This document shows, one piece after another, positions 12,439-20,124 of a DNA stretch of 64,000 nucleotides. The notes below the pieces were generated by a model. The model worked only from the letters and a program-made list of their open reading frames with translations, had not been told where the DNA came from and searched no databases. Each line of letters begins with the position of its first letter. The first letter of the stretch is position 1. The position numbers were made by a program, and so were the translations under genes. Source of the stretch: Cuneatibacter caecimuris. Its GTDB lineage: Bacteria; Bacillota; Clostridia; Lachnospirales; Lachnospiraceae. Where the stretch lies: NCBI RefSeq assembly GCF_004216775.1, contig NZ_SGXF01000002.1:62001-126000 (forward strand), written 5' to 3'.

Positions 12439-12494
12439 GGCGCTGGGAGGGATTCGAACCCTCCCCGCATATGTTCTGCTGCATCCCGCGCGCC
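12439..12494 (-). ncRNA. tRNA T-arm-like hairpin element
   Basis: Read on the minus strand, GAGGG TTCGAAT CCCTC is a perfect tRNA T arm, followed by CCAGCGCC. A partly complementary GGCGC lies at the 5' side (12494). Only about 20 bases separate the stems, so D and anticodon arms are absent. It fills the gap between two small genes, abutting the stop at 12495. Either a degenerate tRNA or a minimal tRNA mimic. Confidence 0.35.
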
Positions 12495-13025
12495 TCAGCT
12501 GTTGTAGAATCTTATCATTCCATTTTCGTATTCGTATTGCCACCCGCAAACGTCGAATCTTATATAATTCCAATCGCTTGCGTTATATTGCGGGTCTCTG
12601 TGGTATGTATGCCATTTTTTCAGGCGTCCTTCCTCTATGTAATAATCTGATACTTCATGGACGATTTTTACCTTCAGCGGATCGAACCCTAATACTTGTC
12701 CGATATACAGTCTTGCGTCCGCGTCTGTCATGTGCTCTGTATCACACATATTTGCAAGTTTCTGATATCGTTCCTGGTTCATGTTCGTTCCTGTGTCTTT
12801 GGCAAGTTCTCTTTCTACTTCGTATTTCCGGCTTTCTGGATATTTTGTTGACCAGAACTCTGTTACTTCGTTCCATGTCACTTCCCAGAAGTTATTGCCA
12901 TCTTCGCAGCAGATTACTTTGTGAAATCTTTCATATTCATCTGTGCTGGTGTATTCTTTGCATTCTCCACCCGCCATGATTTCTTTTTTGGCTTCTGTGT
13001 ATTCCTGAAATGTTGCTTTCTTCAT
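12495..13025 (-). CDS. Phage hypothetical protein, first gene of the early operon (176 aa)
   Basis: The first gene behind the early promoter at about 13100-13128. It begins MKKATFQEYTEAKKEIMAGG; aromatic-rich (FWEVTWNEVTEFWSTKY) with two adjacent cysteines (VICCEDG). No signal peptide or HTH is visible. In Cro-type circuits this slot often holds a regulator, but I see no DNA-binding motif. I do not recognise the family. Confidence 0.65.
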   Translation of the reverse strand: MKKATFQEYTEAKKEIMAGGECKEYTSTDEYERFHKVICCEDGNNFWEVTWNEVTEFWSTKYPESRKYEVERELAKDTGTNMNQERYQKLANMCDTEHMTDADARLYIGQVLGFDPLKVKIVHEVSDYYIEEGRLKKWHTYHRDPQYNASDWNYIRFDVCGWQYEYENGMIRFYNS

Positions 13026-13074
13026 GTTCTTTTCCTCCTGTATGGTTTCATAAATAGCGTTTTTGGTTTCCGTT

Positions 13075-13120
13075 TAGCATTCTGTGTTCTTATATGTCTA
13101 ATATATAGCATTCTATGTTC
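13075..13120. promoter_or_regulatory. Direct-repeat operators in the lysogeny switch
   Basis: TAGCATTCTGTGTTC (13075-13089) and TAGCATTCTATGTTC (13106-13120) differ at one base and are 31 bases apart, about three helical turns. The second copy fills the space between the -35 and -10 of the leftward early promoter. They are the best candidates for CI-repressor binding. Confidence 0.6.
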
Positions 13121-13128
13121 AAAGTCAA
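13100..13128 (-). promoter_or_regulatory. Early (lytic) promoter, leftward
   Basis: On the minus strand TTGACT (13128-13123), 17 bases, TATATT (13105-13100). It drives the early operon and carries a direct-repeat operator in its spacer, so repressor binding would block polymerase. Confidence 0.65.
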
Positions 13129-13147
13129 GTCTTTTTTTAAATTTCTA

Positions 13148-13176
13148 TTGACTTTTTTAACATTAAACGTTATTCT
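13148..13176 (+). promoter_or_regulatory. Repressor (lysogenic) promoter, rightward
   Basis: TTGACT, 17 bases, TATTCT, reading toward the repressor gene. It lies back to back with the early promoter, the classic divergent switch layout. Confidence 0.6.
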
Positions 13177-13207
13177 ATTCTTATGGGAAGAAAGTGAGGT
13201 GATTAAA

Positions 13208-13687
13208 TTGACCATTAATGAACGCATTAAATTTTTTAGAAAAGAGATTCTGCATTTTAATCAGAGGCAGCTTGCGAATGAGTTGGGAATGGCTCAGACC
13301 GGTATAAGCGGCCTTGAGCAGAACGGCAGAACCGTCACAGATCTATTTATAAATACATTATGCCTTAAATACAATTTGAGTGAGGCATGGTTGCGTGACG
13401 GAATAGAGCCTATGTATATGGAGGCTCCCACGTTCAGTCTTGACCAATTTGCCAGGGAGCGTGGGGCGTCCGAACTGGAATTACAGATTTTGAAAGCTTA
13501 TTTTTCGCTGGACCCTGATATAAGGAAAGCTGTTATTGAGCATTTTAGGTCTCAGTTCGCAACAGTTAAGCCACATGATTTTTCTGATATTCCAGATACG
13601 CCGGAGGAATTTGAGAAAATGTATCCTCCGATTGAGGACGATGAGGAAAAGTACGGCGGTGAGGACCATAGAATTGCTGCTGGGTGA
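13208..13687 (+). CDS. CI-like phage repressor, XRE family
   Basis: The N-terminal HTH is clear: LTINERIKFFRKE, then NQRQLANELGMAQTGISGLE (residues about 18-37). The C-terminal half is acidic (EEFEKMYPPIEDDEEKYGG). No peptidase-type Ser/Lys domain is visible, so it lacks the LexA-like self-cleavage seen in lambda CI. I start it at the TTG at 13208, preceded by GAGGTG; the upstream frame to 13115 overlaps the promoter and is not credible. It should hold the prophage by repressing the early promoter at 13100-13128. Confidence 0.85.
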   Translation: MTINERIKFFRKEILHFNQRQLANELGMAQTGISGLEQNGRTVTDLFINTLCLKYNLSEAWLRDGIEPMYMEAPTFSLDQFARERGASELELQILKAYFSLDPDIRKAVIEHFRSQFATVKPHDFSDIPDTPEEFEKMYPPIEDDEEKYGGEDHRIAAG

Positions 13688-13709
13688 ACACCCGGCCTGA
13701 CTTGTTCGA

Positions 13710-13832
13710 CTATCTAAACAAAATGAGTTGCATAGTTCCGATAAAGTTTGTATTTATGTAAACGATGCTCTGCGCTGCATAAATCACAGCATATACGTCG
13801 GTGCGAATCATTTTTACGCTTTTTCTTTTCAT
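13710..13832 (-). CDS. Possible small phage peptide (40 aa)
   Basis: ATG at 13832 with GAGGGGG 11 bases upstream. Begins MKRKSVKMIRTDVYAVIYAA and continues hydrophobic (IVYINTNFIGTMQLILFR). A basic head plus hydrophobic tail would suit a small membrane peptide. No recognisable promoter. Weak support. The rest of the 13688-14049 gap holds a minus-strand terminator and nothing else I can call. Confidence 0.3.
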   Translation of the reverse strand: MKRKSVKMIRTDVYAVIYAAQSIVYINTNFIGTMQLILFR

Positions 13833-13919
13833 TGTAAAGCCCCCTCTTTTCGTCAGACCGGGGTGCAATATAATGATAAAACAAAATTGATGTGTTTTCA
13901 CTGGTATTTTCTTCCATTT

Positions 13920-13951
13920 AAAAAGCCGAGGAGTGCACTAGCACTTCTCGG
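13920..13951 (-). terminator. Orphan minus-strand terminator
   Basis: CCGAGAAGTGC-TAGT-GCACTCCTCGG on the minus strand, followed by CTTTTTAAA. No minus-strand gene lies upstream of it. A TTTGGCGTA segment before it resembles the start of the small RNA at 14935-15001, so it may close a related small RNA. Confidence 0.6.
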
Positions 13952-14049
13952 GTGGATGCAGAAATACTTAATAGGTTTTACGCCAAATACTTATTGAAAA
14001 ATATCACTTATAATGGCTTTTATAAAAACATCTACTAGGGAGGCATATT

Positions 14050-14922
14050 ATGAAAATAAAACGCATTGTAGCACTGTCCGCATTGGTTGGGTCTATTACC
14101 ATTGCAGGATGTGGAAATGGTCAAGGTGTTGAAGCGATTACTTCCGAAATAGCAACATCCACAACCCATATTTCAGAAAGCACTGTCGTTCCGTCGTCAA
14201 AAGTTGAGTTGACTACTTCGGCAAGCAAAACGGAGCATGATACAAAATCTGCTGACCCATTTGAGCGATTTCCATTGGTGACGTACGAAGATATACAGGC
14301 AGGGACTTATAATGGACAAATGGTGTGTGTTGATGCTATTGTATCAAATATGGATATCCGAGGTTCCTCCTGTTCGTTCAATTTGTGGTATAAAAATGGA
14401 GAAACATATTTTCTAGATAGTAGTTCTAACGCTTTCTACAATATAGAGAATGGTGATCCCAGGGAAATTTTCCTCAATACAAGGGATGGTGACATTGTTA
14501 GATATATAACTAGAATATATGATGATGGAAGTTTTGGCACAACATCTCTTTTTAACGCAAAGGTAGTTGGTCAAGCGGATATTAATACTGTTATGCAGAT
14601 TTACCAGCAAAATTGTTCGCCCATCAATTACGAAGATGTGTCAAGAAATCCAGATAATTTTAAAAACATATCATACATGGTTACGGGTACTATATTTCAA
14701 ATAATAGATGAAGGAAGCTATTCAGCAGAATATTTAATTTCTACTCCAAATGGATACATTTATGCTTCTTGGTATATTAATGAGCAGTTTAGAGGGGCAA
14801 GATTTTTAGAAGACGATTCAGTCGTACTGTATGGTTGTTTTACTGGTTTGCAAACATATGATACGCTGATAAACAAAAATACTGTTCCGAGCATATCTAT
14901 AGTTTCTATGGAACTGCAGTAG
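14050..14922 (+). CDS. Prophage lipoprotein, candidate lysogenic-conversion factor
   Basis: 290 residues with a lipoprotein signal: MKIKRIVALSALVG then ITIAGCGNG (lipobox IAGC, Cys21), a Ser/Thr-rich linker to about residue 68, and two beta-rich segments (TYEDIQAGTYNGQMVCVDAI; PINYEDVSRNPDNFKNISYM) that look like a repeated OB-like fold. GGGAGG precedes the ATG. It lies between repressor and integrase, the slot where Streptococcus phage TP-J34 carries Ltp, a superinfection-exclusion lipoprotein. Sequence similarity to Ltp is not claimed. It should be surface-exposed and expressed in the lysogen. Confidence 0.75.
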   Translation: MKIKRIVALSALVGSITIAGCGNGQGVEAITSEIATSTTHISESTVVPSSKVELTTSASKTEHDTKSADPFERFPLVTYEDIQAGTYNGQMVCVDAIVSNMDIRGSSCSFNLWYKNGETYFLDSSSNAFYNIENGDPREIFLNTRDGDIVRYITRIYDDGSFGTTSLFNAKVVGQADINTVMQIYQQNCSPINYEDVSRNPDNFKNISYMVTGTIFQIIDEGSYSAEYLISTPNGYIYASWYINEQFRGARFLEDDSVVLYGCFTGLQTYDTLINKNTVPSISIVSMELQ

Positions 14923-14934
14923 TCTTATCAGGAT

Positions 14935-15001
14935 AAAAAACCGGCCCCTGCGCCAACAGAGACCGGAACGCATACCCCACGAAGGATGTACGCCAAATGA
15001 C
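14935..15001 (-). ncRNA. Predicted antisense-oriented small RNA between lipoprotein and integrase
   Basis: A minus-strand promoter at 15037-15008 would start RNA near 15001. It runs about 35 bases and ends in a hairpin (14966-14941, CCGG arms with inner CTG/CAG) followed by six U (14940-14935). Total about 67 bases, no ribosome site. The unit lies in the intergenic space, its terminator beside the lipoprotein stop. Confidence 0.6.
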
Positions 15002-15007
15002 ATAAGT

Positions 15008-15037
15008 ATTGTATCATCCTTTGCGGGCAGGTGTCAA
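15008..15037 (-). promoter_or_regulatory. Promoter of the predicted small RNA
   Basis: On the minus strand TTGACA, an 18-base spacer, TACAAT. Among the best sigma-A matches in the prophage, with no minus-strand protein gene behind it. Confidence 0.65.
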
Positions 15038-15087
15038 TATCACCTGTTCTTTTTGTACCCATTTTCTGCCAAAAGGAGGAAGATACT

Positions 15088-16452
15088 ATGAATACTGATA
15101 CCGCCGCGCGTGTTGCTCTATATATCCGGGTATCCGGGGAGGAACAGAAAATCAAGGGGCTGTCCCTGGAATCCCAGCAGGAACGCCTGGAGGCTTATGC
15201 GCGAGAACACGGCTGGGTTATTGTCGGCGTATTCGTTGACGCCGCCAAAACAGCCCGGAAAAATATGCACAAGCGTGCAGAGTTCCTGCGCATGATGGAG
15301 TTGGTTAAGCAAAATAAGGTTGACCTCCTATTGTTCTGCCGTCTCGACCGCTGGTTTCGTTCCGTGGCCGATTATTATAAGGTTATGGAGGTTCTTGACG
15401 CTCATAACTGCGGCTGGAAAACTATTGATGATGGTGAGGGGTATGATACTACCACTGCCAGCGGACGCCTATATATCAATCTCCGTCTCTCGATTGCTCA
15501 AAATGAAGCTGACCTTGACGGAGAAAGAATAGCTGTGGTTTTTGATAGCAAAATAGCTCATGGTACAGTGCTTTCTGGCGCCTGCCCATTCTGGCTACGG
15601 GTGAATGACGAGAAACGGTATGAGGTGATTCCTGAAAAGGCGGCTATTTTACAGGACGCCTATAATTATTACGAATCCAGCGTGTCACAGCGCGATACGA
15701 TCCGATATATCCGTGAGACATACGGGGTTAATTGGTGCAATGCCACTTTTAAGCGCATGTTGGTTGATAAACTTGCCATCGGTGTATATGATAAGAATGG
15801 TAGATATAATGATAACTTCTGTGATCCAGTCATATCCACTGATCAGTTTGATCGCGTCCAAAGGTTGCTTAAGAATAACGCAAAAGGTAGTCGAGTGTCC
15901 GGACGCGCATATATTTTTTCGTCAATTTTGGTTTGCGAAGAATGCAGACACAAATTAGTGGGTACATTGGGCAATGGTATATATTATTATCGGTGCAATC
16001 AGCATTTCCAGCGTGGATTATGTTCTCATCGAAAACAGATCCGTGAAGATGCCGTGGAAAAATTGCTTTTTGTGAACCTGGGCACGGAAATTGAAAAATA
16101 CCGCCTGGCCTGGGAAGTCAAGGAGGAGAAGCGCAGGAAAGCCGCTGCCGGTGTGGATCGTGCTGCCGTCCGCCGAAAACTTACCCGGTTGAAAGAATTG
16201 TATGTGAATGAGCTAATTGATCTTGCTGAATATAAGAAGGATTATGACCGGCTTAATTCTTTGCTTGTCGAAAAGTCGGAGCCGTCAACTGACCGGCCGG
16301 ACTTCGAATCCCTGGAAAAGCTGCTCGATCAAGATTTCCGACAGATCTATGATGATCTGTCCCGGGAAGAAAAAAGGACCCTGTGGAGGTCTGTAATATC
16401 CGAAATCAGAGTTGACATGAGCCTCCAAATTACTGGCATTTCTTTTTTGTGA
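15088..16452 (+). CDS. int: Large serine recombinase, prophage integrase
   Basis: 454 residues from the ATG at 15088, which has AAAGGAGG upstream; the frame to 15031 lacks one. The resolvase-type N-terminal domain has VALYIRVSGEEQ with catalytic Ser16 and the arginine pair FCRLDRWFRS. A recombinase domain follows (WLRVNDEKRYEVIP region), then a zinc ribbon (CEECRHKLVG ... YRCNQHFQRGLCSH) and a coiled-coil C-terminus (RRKLTRLKELYVNELIDLAE). Such enzymes integrate without homology between sites and need a directionality factor to excise. The stop is at the phage-host junction, as usual for serine integrases. Confidence 0.95.
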   Translation: MNTDTAARVALYIRVSGEEQKIKGLSLESQQERLEAYAREHGWVIVGVFVDAAKTARKNMHKRAEFLRMMELVKQNKVDLLLFCRLDRWFRSVADYYKVMEVLDAHNCGWKTIDDGEGYDTTTASGRLYINLRLSIAQNEADLDGERIAVVFDSKIAHGTVLSGACPFWLRVNDEKRYEVIPEKAAILQDAYNYYESSVSQRDTIRYIRETYGVNWCNATFKRMLVDKLAIGVYDKNGRYNDNFCDPVISTDQFDRVQRLLKNNAKGSRVSGRAYIFSSILVCEECRHKLVGTLGNGIYYYRCNQHFQRGLCSHRKQIREDAVEKLLFVNLGTEIEKYRLAWEVKEEKRRKAAAGVDRAAVRRKLTRLKELYVNELIDLAEYKKDYDRLNSLLVEKSEPSTDRPDFESLEKLLDQDFRQIYDDLSREEKRTLWRSVISEIRVDMSLQITGISFL

Positions 16453-16485
16453 TTATTCGTGTACTAACTTTACAGTTCCTGTTGG
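16453..16485. other. Right attachment junction (attR region)
   Basis: The host ATPase frame is normal through the ADEPTG motif (16486-16469) and then diverges into TVKLVHE and a stop at 16453, next to the integrase stop. The crossover lies in or just beside the codons for EPTG. The exact core cannot be fixed because the other junction is outside the window. Confidence 0.7.
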
Positions 16486-17007
16486 CTCATCTGCAAAAAT
16501 GATCTCTGGCTGGTTAATCAGGCTTCTGCATATGCAGGCGCGCTGCAGCTGACCTCCCGATACCTCATTGATATCACTGTCCGCAATTTCACTGATGCCC
16601 AGCTTCTGCATCAATCCCCTCGCTCTGTCGTTGGCAGCCTGCCGGCCTGCTTTTGTCCTGCCCCGACCAGTCTGATAGGCTGGCAATATAATATTATCAT
16701 AAATGGAGAGATTTTTTAACATGTACATTTGCTGAAATACAAAACCCATTTTTTCCAGCCGCAGCCGGCTGATTCTGTCAGGGCTCAAAGAGGAAATTTC
16801 GTTCCCGCAAAAATCCACTTTTCCTGCAGTGGCAGAATCCATGCCGCTGACCGTATATAAAAGCGTAGTCTTGCCTGAACCAGAGGGCCCCATCACCCCA
16901 ATCATCTCACCTTCTTTAATTTCCAGGTTTACATTTCGAAGAACGTTGTTCTGGCGCTTATTGATGATATAAGTTTTGCATAAGTTTGAAACTTTTAATA
17001 TTCCCAT
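16453..17007 (-). pseudogene. ABC transporter ATPase truncated by prophage integration
   Basis: 184 residues of a MacB/LolD-type ATPase: Walker A GPSGSGKTT near residue 41, Q-loop VFQQMYM, signature VSGGQLQRA near 149, Walker B IIFADEPTG near 169, then seven foreign residues and a stop. The D-loop, H-loop His and roughly the last 50 residues are missing, so it should not hydrolyse ATP. The lost end is expected at the far end of the prophage; excision would restore the gene. It follows its permease by 8 bases. Confidence 0.88.
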
Positions 17008-17015
17008 TTTTCCTC

Positions 17016-19373
17016 CTACTCCATGTTGTTCATTTCATGAATATGAATCTTTTTAATATTCCAGGCTGCCATTACAGTAGCGGCCGTGATTCCGGCGATC
17101 AGTATGCCAGGATAGAGGCCATAGACCATCCATGGCACTACCTGAATATCCAGTTCCGCACCCATAATGGCGAAAACAGGTTTTAAAACAAAGTGATTGC
17201 TCAAAAGCGACAGCGGGATTGCCGCAACCATGGATGCCAGCGCAGCGCAGAGTATGCGGATTACCTGCCATAACCGTATGGTGCTGTGCTTGAAGCCAAT
17301 GCTTTTCATCATTGCAATCTCTCCTTTTTCCCTGGCAATAAAGAGCCGTTCCATCAAAAAAGTAATCAGCATAATTACGCCGCATAATATTCCTGTCATT
17401 GGCAGCATAAGGTCTTCCAGAGATTCCTGCAGGCCTCCCACATTTTTGTCCACAATTTCCTGTGCCTCAACCCATTCATATTCAGGAAGCTTTTGATTCA
17501 GCTCTTCCGCCAGTTCCTTCTGGGTTTTATCAGTCTCCATATCTACCTGAATACACCAATAGTCAAACATCGTTTCTCCCTGCAAATCAATTTCAGGATT
17601 CATTCTCGCGCTTGACCCGATCTGCATATAGTCTGAAAATTTTCCGGTTATGATCATACGCTTATTCTGGCCGCCGATCTTCGCATCTACATAATCCCCG
17701 ATTTCCCAGTGGTTTTTTTCCATAAGGTTTTTTGAAAAAGCGATTTCATTTTCCAGTTCCGGCGCAGTACCTTCCTGATAAGTCAAACAATTTTTATCCG
17801 CTCCCAAAAATTGTGTGACCATAATATTCTGTTTCTCATTTTCTTCTGCTTCTTCAAACCACAGGAAATAAATAGAAACGCCGGTCAATGTAGCATTATA
17901 TCCCTGCTCTGCAAGTTCCCGTTCCACTCTTTCCATACCCTCAGTCAAATCTGCGCTGTTGCTGTACCTTTCATCTCCATCCAGTTCAATTCTGCTGATA
18001 AACACAGCGCTCTCAGGGTCCAGGGAAAACTTCAGCGCCATTTCATCGCTCCGCATGGTATTCAGCGTATTCAGTGGGATTGTGATCAAGATAAAACTGA
18101 TGCTGAAAGTGATCATCAGCATGATATACCTCTTTACATTGCTGAACATATCATTCATTCCAAGAAAACATGGAACAGGCAGCATGCTTCTCCGATACAG
18201 ACGTATCCCGGCCCTTCTTTTATATCGTTTTCCTGTGTTTCCTCCCCGAATCGCTGCAATCGCGGATATTTTACGGAGCCTTCTGGTACAAAAGTAGCAG
18301 AACAGCATTACAAAAGTAATAATTAAAGCTGTGCTGAATATATTCACCCACAAATTCGCGCTGCTTTTTTCCATAATCATATTTTTACTGACACTGGAAA
18401 TCATGGCCTGACCGATTGGTATGCTGGCGGCCATCCCCAGAACTGCTCCGGATACAACCAAAAACAGATATTTTAAGAGATATATTTTCTGGATTCCAAA
18501 ATTCCGGATTCCTATAGCCTTCATAATTCCTATTTCACGATAATCTTCTTCCAATGTAAATACCAGTGTGAACCTGAGAACCAGAAGGGCAATTAAGATC
18601 AGACAGATCCCGGTAGTGACCAGAAGTCCTGCCAGAATCATATCAAACATATATATCATCTTATAGGTGTCTATGGTAACTGTGCTTGCCAGCGTCTGAA
18701 AACCCTGCCTGTTCATTTCTTTTGTAAAGGCTTCCTCATCGGATGTGTTCACATAATATAGTCCAAAAATTTCTGCTTTTTCATCGCCGGAAATTTCCCT
18801 GTAATCTTCCGGGTTTATAATCAGACGTTTCATTCCAACCATATCGCTCCCAAATGCCGCATCTTTTGCGATACAGGCAAGGGAAAAGGTACGCTCTGTA
18901 TCACCCGCCTTTACTCTCACAGAATCACCAGTCTTTAAATTGTTATGCTCGGTTAAAGAGCGGGGAAGAGCGATTTGTCCTGGATTCAGGGTAAAAGGAT
19001 CTCCATTTTCATCAAATACTTTACAGTAACTGGCATCTGTGGTTCCAAGGTACATGGTATTTCCGCTTGGGTCTGTAATGGAAATATCTTTGTCCAGTAT
19101 GCTGATCAGCGTATTATAATCGTAATCCTCCACATCAGGCGCCTCTTGGTCCAGCCAGGCGCTGATTTTTCCCTTTTCACTGATTGAAAATGTTACAAGA
19201 TTCACGTCAGGAATATTCGCATAGTCCATGTAATAGTCTACCGCCGAGCTTACCACCAGAATATTGTTGATACTGCTGGCCAAAAAAACAGAAGCCAAAA
19301 ACATAAACAGAAACAGAATAACATTGACGCTTTTTCTTCGCTTCATGTCTTTTTTTAAAATTCGTATCATCAT
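17016..19373 (-). CDS. ABC transporter permease with two FtsX domains
   Basis: 785 residues with an N-terminal membrane anchor (VNVILFLFMFLASVFLASSI), a long extracellular part, a first FtsX block (MILAGLLVTTGICLILIALL near 245, with the EIGIMKAIG loop), further membrane spans, a second large extracellular part and a last FtsX block (GEIAMMKSIGFKHSTIRLWQ). This architecture is typical of peptide or antimicrobial-resistance ABC exporters (BceB/VanZ-neighbour type). Its only ATPase partner here is truncated by the prophage, so the transporter is probably off in the lysogen. No two-component genes are in view. Confidence 0.85.
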   Translation of the reverse strand: MMIRILKKDMKRRKSVNVILFLFMFLASVFLASSINNILVVSSAVDYYMDYANIPDVNLVTFSISEKGKISAWLDQEAPDVEDYDYNTLISILDKDISITDPSGNTMYLGTTDASYCKVFDENGDPFTLNPGQIALPRSLTEHNNLKTGDSVRVKAGDTERTFSLACIAKDAAFGSDMVGMKRLIINPEDYREISGDEKAEIFGLYYVNTSDEEAFTKEMNRQGFQTLASTVTIDTYKMIYMFDMILAGLLVTTGICLILIALLVLRFTLVFTLEEDYREIGIMKAIGIRNFGIQKIYLLKYLFLVVSGAVLGMAASIPIGQAMISSVSKNMIMEKSSANLWVNIFSTALIITFVMLFCYFCTRRLRKISAIAAIRGGNTGKRYKRRAGIRLYRRSMLPVPCFLGMNDMFSNVKRYIMLMITFSISFILITIPLNTLNTMRSDEMALKFSLDPESAVFISRIELDGDERYSNSADLTEGMERVERELAEQGYNATLTGVSIYFLWFEEAEENEKQNIMVTQFLGADKNCLTYQEGTAPELENEIAFSKNLMEKNHWEIGDYVDAKIGGQNKRMIITGKFSDYMQIGSSARMNPEIDLQGETMFDYWCIQVDMETDKTQKELAEELNQKLPEYEWVEAQEIVDKNVGGLQESLEDLMLPMTGILCGVIMLITFLMERLFIAREKGEIAMMKSIGFKHSTIRLWQVIRILCAALASMVAAIPLSLLSNHFVLKPVFAIMGAELDIQVVPWMVYGLYPGILIAGITAATVMAAWNIKKIHIHEMNNME

Positions 19374-19434
19374 GTTGTCTTCCTTCCCATATTTGATAGG
19401 GTAAGTATAACGGATAAATTATGAAAAAGTCCTT

Positions 19435-19473
19435 AAAAAATGCCTGCGCAGAAAAATTCTTTTCCGCACAGGC
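19435..19473 (-). terminator. Terminator of rlmH
   Basis: On the minus strand GCCTGTGCGGAAAAG pairs with TTTTTCTGCGCAGGC (19473-19442), then ATTTTTT. Ten bases after the rlmH stop; it separates rlmH from the ABC permease gene. Confidence 0.85.
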
Positions 19474-19482
19474 TTCCGCTCT

Positions 19483-19962
19483 TTACTTATGATATGGTTC
19501 ATGATTCAAAATACGATATGCTCTGTAAATCTGTTCCATCAGAATTACCCGCATCATTTGATGCGGGAATGTCATCCTGGAAAAGCTGAGGGCAAAATTA
19601 CTGCGGTTTTTCACTTCCTCAGACAGACCCAGAGAGCCGCCGATCACAAAAGTCAAATGGGACTTACCCTGCACAGCCCAGCCGCCCAGTTTTTCCGCCA
19701 GTTCTTCCGAGGCCAGCATCTTTCCCTCAATCTCCAGGGTGATGACGAACGCGTCTTCCTGAATTTTTTCCATCATCCGGCAGCCCTCTTTATCCATAAT
19801 CTGCCTGCACTGTCCCGGAGATGCTCCGTCCGGCGTTTTTTCATCCGCAACTTCCAGAATCTCCATTTTGCAGTATCTGCTCAGACGTTTTTCGTATTCC
19901 CTCAAGGCGTCCAGCCAATATTTTTCTTTACATTTCCCTACTGCTAATACTGTTATTCTCAT
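19483..19962 (-). CDS. rlmH: 23S rRNA (pseudouridine1915-N3)-methyltransferase
   Basis: 159 residues, the exact family length, started at MRITVLAVGKCKEKYW (19962); the frame extends to 19995 without need. SPOUT features are intact: TFVIGGSLGLSEEV near residue 103 (SAM-binding knot) and SFSRMTFPHQMMRVILMEQI near 125, with the C-terminal AYRILNHEPYHK. It methylates pseudouridine 1915 in helix 69 of 23S rRNA. Acts on assembled ribosomes as a dimer. Single gene with its own terminator. Confidence 0.97.
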   Translation of the reverse strand: MRITVLAVGKCKEKYWLDALREYEKRLSRYCKMEILEVADEKTPDGASPGQCRQIMDKEGCRMMEKIQEDAFVITLEIEGKMLASEELAEKLGGWAVQGKSHLTFVIGGSLGLSEEVKNRSNFALSFSRMTFPHQMMRVILMEQIYRAYRILNHEPYHK

Positions 19963-20065
19963 CAAATCTCCATTTAACCCACAGCATCTCCACAAGCCGC
20001 AATATATCTCATCTTTCCGACAGATGCCCTTTATAATTACTCTTATCCGTCAGCAAATCCATTCT

Positions 20066-20100
20066 CAGAATAAGACAGGAGGCCATATGCTGGCCCCCTG
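20066..20100 (-). terminator. Terminator of the nfn operon
   Basis: CAGGGGGCCA/TGGCCTCCTG stem (20100-20076) followed on the minus strand by TCTTATTCT, 25 bases after the nfnB stop. Confidence 0.7.
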
Positions 20101-20124
20101 CCCAATGAAGAAAATTCAATAATA

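Larger units (their letters stand above)
1..16452. mobile_element. Tailed-phage prophage, right part (left end outside window)
   Basis: Portal, two terminase subunits, HNH nuclease, late regulator, replication-type genes, CI-like repressor and serine integrase follow each other in the order usual for a temperate siphophage of Firmicutes. All but the lysogeny block (repressor, lipoprotein, integrase) and one small gene read leftward. The right boundary is sharp: the integrase stop at 16452 touches the stop of a truncated host ABC ATPase at 16453. Capsid, tail and lysis genes and the other attachment site must lie left of position 1. No gene in the visible part looks broken, so the prophage could be intact; this is inference. 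Confidence 0.93.

Noticed and set aside
12383-12484. N-terminal extension of the 56-residue gene at 12212-12382.
   Set aside because: The extension translates the tRNA-like element; the internal ATG at 12382 has the good ribosome site.
13728-13997. 89-codon plus-strand frame between repressor and lipoprotein.
   Set aside because: No ribosome site, passes through the orphan terminator hairpin, composition atypical.
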